Shown: piece after piece, positions 54,114 to 62,088 of the stretch
How the letters are laid out: every line of letters begins with the position of its first letter
How positions within the stretch are numbered: the stretch's first letter is position 1
Assembly: GCA_017650105.1 (NCBI GenBank)
Contig: JAGCFO010000026.1
Coordinates: forward strand, 119,894 to 183,893
Length of the DNA stretch: 64,000 nt
Direction: 5' to 3'
From: Bacteroidaceae bacterium
GTDB lineage: Bacteria > Bacteroidota > Bacteroidia > Bacteroidales > Bacteroidaceae
Made by a program: the position numbers and the translations under genes
The notes under the pieces: generated by a model
Seen by the model: the letters and a program-made list of their open reading frames with translations, nothing else
Told to the model about the DNA's origin: nothing
The model's database searches: none

Positions 54114-56741
54114 TTATTTGACACGAATCACTTCAACAGGAACATCTTTCTTGCCCAGAGGGAAGACAACGTCAAGGTCTGTATTCACACCGACAACGGC
54201 TTTTGTCAGACAAGTATGGCCGTTGACCTTCACTTCGTAAGTTCCCTCTGCCAGGGACCACAGGCGCACATGGCAGTCATGCTGCTTGGCGTATCGATTG
54301 GTTACCGTGAAGGTTATATGACGCCCTTCTGCATCGGTCTCTACGAAAGACTTTTTGGCAAAAGCATCTTGACGTAGTTCAACGCCTACACGACATGGCG
54401 TGGTAAAAAAGACACGGCGGCAAACGCCATCATCTGGGGTTACCTTGTAGCGCCCATTTTCTACAAACACACTGCCGCCATAGGCAAAGAGTCCGAAGTC
54501 AGGGTCATTGACGACATAAGTTCCAGTGCCATGGACTCCTCCAGCGAAGCCATGATCAATCTCACCATCAAAACGATAGGGACCGCGTTTGGCGGATATC
54601 ATCTCGTAAGTTTGAAACCAGAAATTCTGGGCATCGATATATTCCCATCCTGCAGCACCATCGTTGGCTTTCTTATTGCTCCAGTAACCTGAATTAATGA
54701 GCGACCACGAGGCGCAGAGCGAGTTATATCCGTAATTGATATCTCGGGCTGGGTTGCCACTATAGCGGAAAGCATAGTCAAGGATGGCTGCACCGCCCAT
54801 CTGTGTCATATAATCCAGACAGCCCGGCTTTGTCCATGCGGTGCCCAGTTTCCAATAGGTTAATCCATGAATGCCACGAATGGCAAGATTGCTGGATAGC
54901 TGATTGCTCAGGAGCGGATCAGCGTCAGCACAGTCATACTTGGAATATGAATACCACTTGCCGGAGTTCTTGTCCTGCCATAGGTTCTGACGTGGCTCTA
55001 TATAATGGCGACGTCCGTAGTCGGCCACATAATAGGAAGATTCATAAGCCGTACGGTCAATGACATACTCGGAGGCAAAAGGCCAGGGATCATCGTACAT
55101 GAAATAGAGAACCTTCTTTTCCCATTCGTGACGTATCTCGACTGCCTGGTCGTGAAGACCGTTCTCTTCCAAAGCATCCATCAATTCAAGAATATAACGC
55201 TCATGGAAGTTGCCCTGCTTATAAGCCCAGTCGCACCATCCTGTAAAGGCAAACTTCTTCATATAGATGTTATAGGGAACATTATAGAAGGCCATGGTGG
55301 TGTGGTAAGCCATATCCAGCCAATAGGAAGCAGGATGTTGTGTCATCGTGGAATCTGCCGATGCGATGAGATAGAGATTATAATAGATGGCTATGTGATG
55401 GGTATAGTCAAAGGTGCGCCACAGACGCTGCAGCCCCCATCCTCCGCTATCCATGCTGCCATAATCACCACTACGGTTCTGATACCAGTTCTCCGAGCCA
55501 TAGATGCCGTAAGGATAGGGCGTCTCATTGCCGGTACGCTGCAGCTTTCCGTATACAAAATGGTCCTCGTAGTATTCCAACGCGCGCACTTCGTCACGAT
55601 TGGGCCAGAAGACATTTTTCTCGCTGATATATACTGGCTTACTCATACATGGATCATCTGAACCGCCAACTTGGAAATCCGGGAGACGCATGTGGTCGTC
55701 AGGTGTCATCAGACGGCATGTCTGCATATCCCACAGTGAATAGAGGCCATCGTACCACTTAGACTCATCCTGAATCTGTTGGTGCTTAGTGATGAAGTCA
55801 CTGCGTTTTCGTATCAGCTGATCAAAAGGTTCTGTCACAAAGAACTCTAAATAGGCTTTGTCACCACTGCCATATTCAATAAGTACTTGATTCTCGCCTT
55901 TCTTCTTGAAGGTGAAGGCAACGAGGGTCTTTGGAAAGTCCTTGTTGACAGTCTTCTGGCGAATTTTGGTCTTGCCGGGGAACTCAGGCGTGATGGTATT
56001 GATGCCTTTGGGGCAGTCAATGGCACAAAGTACCTCTCTACCTGCAGGGATGACCATGCCGGGGGCAACACGCATGGTGAGACCTCCCAGCTCGGAGACG
56101 TGATGAGCAACATCATGCTGCGATGCTATCCTCTCAAAACGGAAGGTATAGATTTTCTCCTCTTTAGGAGCCAGCTTGAGGCTAGTAAGGGGCATGCGCC
56201 AGGTGTCCTCAGGATTAGCGGCCCATTTGCCATGGATGTAATAACGACCATCGCCTCTGCGGCCGTCATCATTGGTAAAATCGGGCGCAGTGACATACTC
56301 AAGGGAGGTATGGCGGGTAGTAGTCATCAGAAGACCGCCGTCAGCACCCGAATAGCGGCACCAGTAGACGTAAGAGGCATTACCGGCAATGCAGGGATGA
56401 GATTGGAAGTGCATATTTGCAGGACCCTCCATCCCCTCACCAGGCTCGGAAACCGAAAACCAGAGGGAACCTATTTCAATGTTTGCCGAACGGGTGTCGT
56501 TTTTGATTTTTATCTCCCAAATGCATGAGTCACCTTCAGTTCTCACGTGCTGCCACATAGCAAAGCCGCTGAAAAACAAGTCGTGATAATCCGAAACGGT
56601 ACGTGTCACATGCCGCTCGCCGTCATAGCTTACCTCAACACCTACCGTACAATGAGCGGGCAGCAGGGGCAACTGTTCTTGAGCATGGGTAAACAGAGTT
56701 GAGAACAGCCCTATCAACAACGCGATAGTCAACTTCTTCAT
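54114..56741 (-). CDS. Large secreted glycosidase-like protein (possibly DUF5695-type)
   Basis: The product is 875 residues with signal peptide MKKLTIALLIGLFSTLFTHAQ. Residues about 30-300 are a beta-sandwich domain ('CIWEIKIKNDTRSANIEIGSLWFSV'). Residues about 330-720 are helical and rich in Trp, Tyr and Asp, in the style of (alpha/alpha)6 toroids: 'GSMDSGGWGLQRLWRTFDYTHHIAIYYNLYLIA', 'FTGWCDWAYKQGNFHERYILELMDALEE', 'GYNSLCASWSLINSGYWS'. A C-terminal beta domain follows. Bacteroidetes proteins of this kind have been annotated DUF5695; I am not certain of the match. No CAZy family is assigned. It lies 19 bp downstream of GH127, so both should act on the same glycan. Confidence 0.72.
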   Translation of the reverse strand: MKKLTIALLIGLFSTLFTHAQEQLPLLPAHCTVGVEVSYDGERHVTRTVSDYHDLFFSGFAMWQHVRTEGDSCIWEIKIKNDTRSANIEIGSLWFSVSEPGEGMEGPANMHFQSHPCIAGNASYVYWCRYSGADGGLLMTTTRHTSLEYVTAPDFTNDDGRRGDGRYYIHGKWAANPEDTWRMPLTSLKLAPKEEKIYTFRFERIASQHDVAHHVSELGGLTMRVAPGMVIPAGREVLCAIDCPKGINTITPEFPGKTKIRQKTVNKDFPKTLVAFTFKKKGENQVLIEYGSGDKAYLEFFVTEPFDQLIRKRSDFITKHQQIQDESKWYDGLYSLWDMQTCRLMTPDDHMRLPDFQVGGSDDPCMSKPVYISEKNVFWPNRDEVRALEYYEDHFVYGKLQRTGNETPYPYGIYGSENWYQNRSGDYGSMDSGGWGLQRLWRTFDYTHHIAIYYNLYLIASADSTMTQHPASYWLDMAYHTTMAFYNVPYNIYMKKFAFTGWCDWAYKQGNFHERYILELMDALEENGLHDQAVEIRHEWEKKVLYFMYDDPWPFASEYVIDRTAYESSYYVADYGRRHYIEPRQNLWQDKNSGKWYSYSKYDCADADPLLSNQLSSNLAIRGIHGLTYWKLGTAWTKPGCLDYMTQMGGAAILDYAFRYSGNPARDINYGYNSLCASWSLINSGYWSNKKANDGAAGWEYIDAQNFWFQTYEMISAKRGPYRFDGEIDHGFAGGVHGTGTYVVNDPDFGLFAYGGSVFVENGRYKVTPDDGVCRRVFFTTPCRVGVELRQDAFAKKSFVETDAEGRHITFTVTNRYAKQHDCHVRLWSLAEGTYEVKVNGHTCLTKAVVGVNTDLDVVFPLGKKDVPVEVIRVK

Positions 56742-56760
56742 AGGTTGGAAAGGTGTTTTG

Positions 56761-58599
56761 TTATTTTTTGCTCCAGACCTTCATAGAGGAGGCCTTCTTG
56801 TTATTGGACCACGTGAAATAAGGTATTTCCTTGGTGACACCATTGACTGTCTCGGCGCAATAGACGATGGGGCCACGAGTGTGGGCGACACAACCGGCAT
56901 CTTCCTTGACACGGGCGTCTGCGACGACTTCGCGGTCACGCATCTTCAGGTCAAGCTCTACGACATCACCCGCATTCCAAGTGCGGTCGATGACAGCAAA
57001 GCCTTTCTCGACATTCGTCTGCACTTCTTCACCATTCAGGCGGAGAACAAAGGGGTTATCACAGACAGTCTCGTCGGCAAAGGTGTACAGCTCTCCAGGC
57101 ATGAAAGCAGTCGTGCGGCACCATGTGGGAATGCGTAGACGCAAGGCAAAGCGTTTGGCAGAGGTAGGCGTCACTTCAAGACGAACCTTGCCGTCCATGG
57201 GATAGTCGGTAGTCTGTGAGAGGGCGACAGCAATGCCATCGAGGTTGATGGTGGTGGCATTATCGGCATATAGGGTCACATAGATATCATCAGATGTATG
57301 GCTATACATAAGCCCGGGCGACTGCAGGATAAGGCGAGAGATATTGGGAGGGCAGCAGGCGCAGCCGAACCACTCCTGCCGGACTACATTATCAACACTA
57401 TCGGCCTCCAGAGGGTTCTCGTAGAAGAAACGGTCGCCACTGAGAGAGATGCCGGCAAGTGCGTTGTTGAAAAGAGAGATCTCAGCCACATCCCAGTAGC
57501 GGGCATCGCCCTCGGCAAGGAACATCGACTGATTGAAGAAGACGTTGGCCACGGCTGCGCAAGTCTCGTCGTAAGCTTCTTTGTTGGGAAGGCTGTAGGG
57601 TTCGCCAAAGCCCTCGATGCGGCGATCGGCACCCAGACCTCCGGTGATATGGATACGGGAGGAGACGAGGTTTTTCCATACAGCATGCAGCGCCTCGGTA
57701 TAGTCAGCATTGCCCGTGAGGGCATCCACGCCAGCCATGCCGGTATAGAGATAGATGGCACGCACGCAGTGGCCTACAGCTTCACGCTGGTCACGTACGG
57801 GCAGATGCTGCTGGGCATACTCGGGAGCATTCACACCGGTACCATCGGGAATGAAGGTGACTCCACGAATGTCGAGGAACTTCTGAGCAAGGTCAAGATA
57901 GAACTTATCATCAGTGGTGCGATACATCTTGCAGAGGGCCAGCTCTATCTCCTCATGACCGGGAGCCTGATTGACGGGCTTGCCATCGTTGTAATTGGGA
58001 TCGCCTTCAAAGAAGACGTGGTTGATGTGATGGGCGCTCTTCATGGCGACATCGAGCAGAGATGTCTTGCCTGTAGCCTGATAGTAGGCTACTGCGGCTT
58101 CATAGAGATGACCCATGTTATAGAGCTCATGGCTGTGGATGACATGGCTGTAAGGACGGGGACCCATCTCGCTGGGGTAGGTGTTGCCGCAGATATGAGA
58201 GATGTAGAGATAACCGTCAGGCATCTGACTGGCAGCAATGAGAGCAATGGTGCTATCCATGAAAGCTTCCAGCTTTGCATCGGGACGCAGCATGAGCGAA
58301 TAGGCCACTCCTTCCATAACCTTATAAAGGTCGGAGCTGATGAAGCGATGGGGTTCAGGCAGGGGAGTCTCCTCTCCGGCACGGAAAGCAGCACAACGGC
58401 GAAAACGCTCAACGGCAGGAGTACTATGCTCTACAGAGAAGGGTACAGTGACATCCAGTTCAGTCTGCATACGCGGTTGCCAGAAGCCTCCTGTGAGTTG
58501 CACCTCGGTGAAGGCCACGGGAGAGATAGTCTCGCTTTTCTTCGTTTCACAGCTGATGAAAATGGCCATCAGAACAATCAAGAAGAGATTCTTTCTCAT
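56761..58599 (-). CDS. GH127 beta-L-arabinofuranosidase, lipoprotein
   Basis: The product is 612 residues. Lipobox IFISC (Cys17) anchors it. The helical domain carries GH127 hallmarks: 'QLTGGFWQPRM' near the start, 'HSHELYNMGHLYEAAVAYYQATGK', 'DQREAVGHCVRAIYLYTGMA', 'ETCA' with E345 and C347, and 'GCACCPPN' with C415 and C416. In the Bifidobacterium enzyme HypBA1 the equivalent Glu and three Cys bind zinc and one Cys is the nucleophile, and all four positions appear intact here. Two beta domains follow. The family releases beta-L-arabinofuranose, for example from hydroxyproline-linked arabino-oligosaccharides, although GH127 members act on other beta-L-Araf linkages too. It is in the PUL operon between the CotH gene and the second glycosidase-like gene. 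Confidence 0.92.
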   Translation of the reverse strand: MRKNLFLIVLMAIFISCETKKSETISPVAFTEVQLTGGFWQPRMQTELDVTVPFSVEHSTPAVERFRRCAAFRAGEETPLPEPHRFISSDLYKVMEGVAYSLMLRPDAKLEAFMDSTIALIAASQMPDGYLYISHICGNTYPSEMGPRPYSHVIHSHELYNMGHLYEAAVAYYQATGKTSLLDVAMKSAHHINHVFFEGDPNYNDGKPVNQAPGHEEIELALCKMYRTTDDKFYLDLAQKFLDIRGVTFIPDGTGVNAPEYAQQHLPVRDQREAVGHCVRAIYLYTGMAGVDALTGNADYTEALHAVWKNLVSSRIHITGGLGADRRIEGFGEPYSLPNKEAYDETCAAVANVFFNQSMFLAEGDARYWDVAEISLFNNALAGISLSGDRFFYENPLEADSVDNVVRQEWFGCACCPPNISRLILQSPGLMYSHTSDDIYVTLYADNATTINLDGIAVALSQTTDYPMDGKVRLEVTPTSAKRFALRLRIPTWCRTTAFMPGELYTFADETVCDNPFVLRLNGEEVQTNVEKGFAVIDRTWNAGDVVELDLKMRDREVVADARVKEDAGCVAHTRGPIVYCAETVNGVTKEIPYFTWSNNKKASSMKVWSKK

Positions 58600-58606
58600 A
58601 ATGGGA

Positions 58607-58637
58607 TTAAGTATAAATAATTTAAGTATAAATAATT
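58607..58637 (-). repeat. Two-copy 15-bp AT-rich direct repeat before the GH127 gene
   Basis: TTAAGTATAAATAAT occurs twice in tandem, immediately upstream of the GH127 start at 58599 and filling most of the gap to the CotH stop at 58642. It may simply be an A/T-rich translation-initiation region duplicated by slippage. Confidence 0.7.
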
Positions 58638-58641
58638 AATG

Positions 58642-61600
58642 TTATTTAATAATCATTTTCATTGCTCTCACTGTTCCGTCGGAGAGTGTCTCACGACGGA
58701 TGTATATACCCGATGTAGGTTGGGGAACGGCGATACCGCTGAGCGTCACATACTGCACATCGATGACCACAGGCTCTGCACCAACCTCTTCGATACGCGT
58801 GGGTACAATATGCAGCTGCTGATATAATGTGTCGCACAGAGTCAGCATGTTGGCTTTTCCAATGGTAGGACGCTGCATGACATAGACATTCTCACCGCCA
58901 TCAGGATAACGGCCGACAGTCACGTCCCTGTCTTGACGGCAGTAACGCAGGGTATCAGCCAGCGCTCCTGTCCTGTGTGTCAAGACCACATAGCCGCTGT
59001 CCGAACGGAGTTTGAAATGGGCGTGCATCTGCGTGAGAGGATCCTGTTTATCGCACCATACAACACGGAAACCATGGGCGGGCACCACGTTGCTAACTGT
59101 AGCTGAAGCGGGAATCTGATACTTCAACGGGTTGCCGAGGTCATCACTCAGATACATATCCGTAAGGTCGAAATCCTCATCTGAAATGTTATATATTTCT
59201 ATCCAGTCGTTGCGCTTCCAATAGTCGTTGACGTAGATATCGTTGCTGGCACTCACTTCATTGATACGGAGAGGCATCAGGCGTTGTCTCTGATCGTCCA
59301 TACGTCCAAAGACCGCTTCCAGATTCATGTCCGTTCCTTCAGGAAGAGTAAACTCGGGTTCTACGCAGAGCAGATGCTCTTTGCCGCTATAGCGGTAGGT
59401 AACTGAAAGGGAAGCGTCCCAATAGATATCATCGTCAGTGGATGCGTAGTTATGTAATTCGATGGCGATGATATTGTCACCAGGGACGAAGAGCGACGGA
59501 TCGAGTGTTGTTTTATTCTTATCGGGATTTCCAATGCTCTTGGAAATTGCGAAGGTGGAATAGTCAGGTGTGCCGTCAGGCATGCGGTAGCGCAGGGCTT
59601 CGCGGCCATTGACATAGAGCACCAGGCCGTCATCGACATGATAGTTCAGGCTAATGGAGAGATCCTCAACGCGATCCAGAGTCACCGTCGAACGAAGGTA
59701 ATAGGTCGGACGGCGATCATTCTTGTTGCCATAGTCCATACGCGTCACGATGTTGCTGTTTGAGGAATTATAGCCGAGTGGCGCGGCTCCTTTACGCCAT
59801 GAGCTGTCGTCATAAGAAACCGTGTTCCATGCAGTACCGTCGAGAGAGCCTTCATCATAATAGCGCCATTTGTCGCCTTTGTGAATAAGAGTCTTCTCTA
59901 CTTCATTGCCCACCATACGCCATCCGAGGAAACGATAGCCGGGAGCAGCCTCGGCACGGAGTGTCACGGGGGCGACGGCTTTGCCACTGAACTTTCCCGT
60001 GGGAATGGGCAAGTCATTATAGAGAAGACGGCCGCAGACGTCGTCATCGAAAGAATCGTCGACAGCCATGCCGACATTCACTTTCATATGAGGGAGATCG
60101 GTGAGCTTGAGATAGGTACGCATCTCATCAACCATCGAGATCTGACGCTGAGCGCTTAGACTGGATTTAATGAGGTTATATGAGTATGAGGGAGATTTTC
60201 CTTCGTAATGGATTTCATTCCACGTCAGATCGTTGAGCTCAGTGGCAATGGCAAGACAGCGTGTGGGCTCAAAGACCGATCCTGCCATCACGCAGAAGGC
60301 ATCGGTAAAGAGTTTCCTGAACCGTTGGTTCTTCAGCATATCCAGCGTGAGCTGCACGACAGCATGCTTATGGTAATGCTCGAAATGTGTGAAGACGTCG
60401 GAAATGCTCAGACAGCCGTCAAGGTCAAACAGCACAAAACGCCATTTGCCGCCATCGACACGGGGACGGAATGCCTTGATATTGTTAAAGGGCCAGTCGC
60501 CGTTGGCAAGGTAAAACTCCAGTGCCAGATAGTAGGCCATCTCTTCCACATCGACCATCTCGGTGAGCTCGTCATAGGCCGATTCGTCTTTGCCGCAACG
60601 ATGGGCCAGGTCGCACCAGAGATCGAAAGACCGACGGTCGCCATACATCTGAACATAGCCCGAGTCAATATCTATCTCGAACATATCAATCTCGTCATCG
60701 TCCCATCCGTGGTTTGCACGCACGAAATGCTTGTTGTTGGTCTCACGGAGGTTGATGACACCTTTGTATTCTCCATTGACATAGTGTTGAACAGGCTGGT
60801 ATTCCTGATAGTCAATGTTGATGCCGGAACGCCCCACAATCATCTGAAGAGCAGGGTCACGGAAGCGGTCATACCAGTCGTTGCCTCCATTACGGGCTTT
60901 GAAGCTTTTGTTTTGCAGGAAGGGTTTCTGCTCAAAGATGGCATAGTCGAAAAAGTTGTTACCGCCATAAAGCTTAGAAGCGGTGATTTTGAACGGGGTA
61001 GGCATCCAGCTGCGGCTGCATCCGCCCGAGGGGGCTATATCGGCTTGCTGATTGAGAAGCATGCCGCTTTGGGGGTCGATGAGTTCGACATTGGCGGCTC
61101 GGTCCCAATCCATATTCCAGTTACAGGGATCTGTCTCCCCACGGCCAGTACGACCATGGGGACCCTTGGCAAAGAGACCGTAATCAGTTCCATAAAGGTC
61201 CTCACTGTTGGCCACGACGGAGAGGACAGGAATCTTGTAATCGTGTTCTTGCAAGATGAACGAGCGCGTCACCACATCGCTGGGTAGCAGACCTTCACAG
61301 AAAGCACGGAAACGGAAGATTGTAGTCTGGGTAATCATCAGCGAATGGGGTATAAGAACCTTACCGTTCGTCTCTGTGGGAATGGTGCCGTCAGTAGTGT
61401 AGCGTATAGTGTACTCCTCAGGCCATGACACAGAGACAGTCAATAAGCCATTGAAGAGTTGGGATTGCGTATATAGTATAGGGGTTTTGGCTTGCGTGGA
61501 GGCAAAAGTCGAAGTGCTGTTCGACGTTGCCGGAGTAGGATTGGCCGTCCAAGACCAATCGCCTGATACATCCACTACACGTGCCCATGAGCAGCGTGGC

Positions 61601-62001
61601 ATGGCTGCGGGATAATTAATACTCAAAATAATATTACCCTGAGCATCGGAGAGGTAGACGATGCCGCCTTCGGCATCCAGTTTGAAAGGTACCTGTGCGG
61701 TGGCACTGAGCCAGTCATAGTGGTCGAACCAAATACATCCAAATCCTTTTGCAGGAATCTTGCCTGCGGCAGCAGGAAGACGGAAACGCTTGAGATTGTT
61801 CTCGTCGTCAGAAACATAGATTCCTTGAAGATTGAAATCCTCCATGCCCGAGTTGTACAGTTCAATCCACCCGCCGTAGTTCCAAGACGGGTCAAGACAG
61901 ACATCGAGATTAGATGTCATCACCTCATTGACCACCAGTTGCGGCCAGACATTGCTGGCAATCAGCGACGCGACAGACAAGAGAAGAATCCTGAGTTTCA
62001 T
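58642..62001 (-). CDS. CotH-kinase-like secreted protein with two lamin-tail domains and T9SS-like tail
   Basis: The product is 1119 residues. After the signal peptide ('IASNVWPQ') comes a lamin-tail domain, 'VVNEVMTSN...WIELYNSGMEDFNLQGIYVSDD' (about 22-150). Next is a chitobiase-C-like unit, 'TIRYTTDGTIPTETNGK' (about 195-245). The CotH-like region covers about 250-600 and has 'YVNGEYKGVINLRETNNKHF' (Glu420) and 'RFVLFDLDGCLS' (Asp526, Asp528), matching conserved CotH kinase segments. A beta domain with 'DDGLVLYVNGREALRYR', a second lamin-tail domain ('RINEVSASNDIYVNDYWKRNDWIEIYN') and the tail 'SGIYIRRETLSDGTVRAMKMIIK' complete it. CotH proteins of Bacillus spores are protein kinases; activity here is inferred. 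It lies in the PUL operon between the GLUG protein and GH127. Confidence 0.85.
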   Translation of the reverse strand: MKLRILLLSVASLIASNVWPQLVVNEVMTSNLDVCLDPSWNYGGWIELYNSGMEDFNLQGIYVSDDENNLKRFRLPAAAGKIPAKGFGCIWFDHYDWLSATAQVPFKLDAEGGIVYLSDAQGNIILSINYPAAMPRCSWARVVDVSGDWSWTANPTPATSNSTSTFASTQAKTPILYTQSQLFNGLLTVSVSWPEEYTIRYTTDGTIPTETNGKVLIPHSLMITQTTIFRFRAFCEGLLPSDVVTRSFILQEHDYKIPVLSVVANSEDLYGTDYGLFAKGPHGRTGRGETDPCNWNMDWDRAANVELIDPQSGMLLNQQADIAPSGGCSRSWMPTPFKITASKLYGGNNFFDYAIFEQKPFLQNKSFKARNGGNDWYDRFRDPALQMIVGRSGINIDYQEYQPVQHYVNGEYKGVINLRETNNKHFVRANHGWDDDEIDMFEIDIDSGYVQMYGDRRSFDLWCDLAHRCGKDESAYDELTEMVDVEEMAYYLALEFYLANGDWPFNNIKAFRPRVDGGKWRFVLFDLDGCLSISDVFTHFEHYHKHAVVQLTLDMLKNQRFRKLFTDAFCVMAGSVFEPTRCLAIATELNDLTWNEIHYEGKSPSYSYNLIKSSLSAQRQISMVDEMRTYLKLTDLPHMKVNVGMAVDDSFDDDVCGRLLYNDLPIPTGKFSGKAVAPVTLRAEAAPGYRFLGWRMVGNEVEKTLIHKGDKWRYYDEGSLDGTAWNTVSYDDSSWRKGAAPLGYNSSNSNIVTRMDYGNKNDRRPTYYLRSTVTLDRVEDLSISLNYHVDDGLVLYVNGREALRYRMPDGTPDYSTFAISKSIGNPDKNKTTLDPSLFVPGDNIIAIELHNYASTDDDIYWDASLSVTYRYSGKEHLLCVEPEFTLPEGTDMNLEAVFGRMDDQRQRLMPLRINEVSASNDIYVNDYWKRNDWIEIYNISDEDFDLTDMYLSDDLGNPLKYQIPASATVSNVVPAHGFRVVWCDKQDPLTQMHAHFKLRSDSGYVVLTHRTGALADTLRYCRQDRDVTVGRYPDGGENVYVMQRPTIGKANMLTLCDTLYQQLHIVPTRIEEVGAEPVVIDVQYVTLSGIAVPQPTSGIYIRRETLSDGTVRAMKMIIK

Positions 62002-62020
62002 TTATTATTATGGTTTGAAG

Positions 62021-62070
62021 CCCCCCCCCTTCCCCCAGCCCTGCTATTCAGAGCAGGGGGAAGGGGGGGG
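62021..62070. repeat. G/C-homopolymer imperfect palindrome
   Basis: Nine C, TT, five C and AGCCCTGCT on the left face AGCA, five G, AA and eight G on the right, around the loop ATTCAG, with a four-base insertion in the left arm. It fills the gap between the GLUG gene stop at 62089 and the CotH start at 62001. The minus-strand transcript would carry several G-runs able to form a quadruplex or a very stable hairpin. It may be one copy of a dispersed intergenic element. Confidence 0.8.
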
Positions 62071-62088
62071 AATTGAGGTGTTACAGGA

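Noticed and set aside
57298..58620. 440-codon plus-strand frame opposite GH127
   Set aside because: The minus strand encodes a full-length GH127 with catalytic motifs; the plus frame is its shadow.
60208..61287. 359-codon plus-strand frame opposite the CotH gene
   Set aside because: Antisense of a protein with clear CotH and lamin-tail motifs; no signal or domain in the plus frame.
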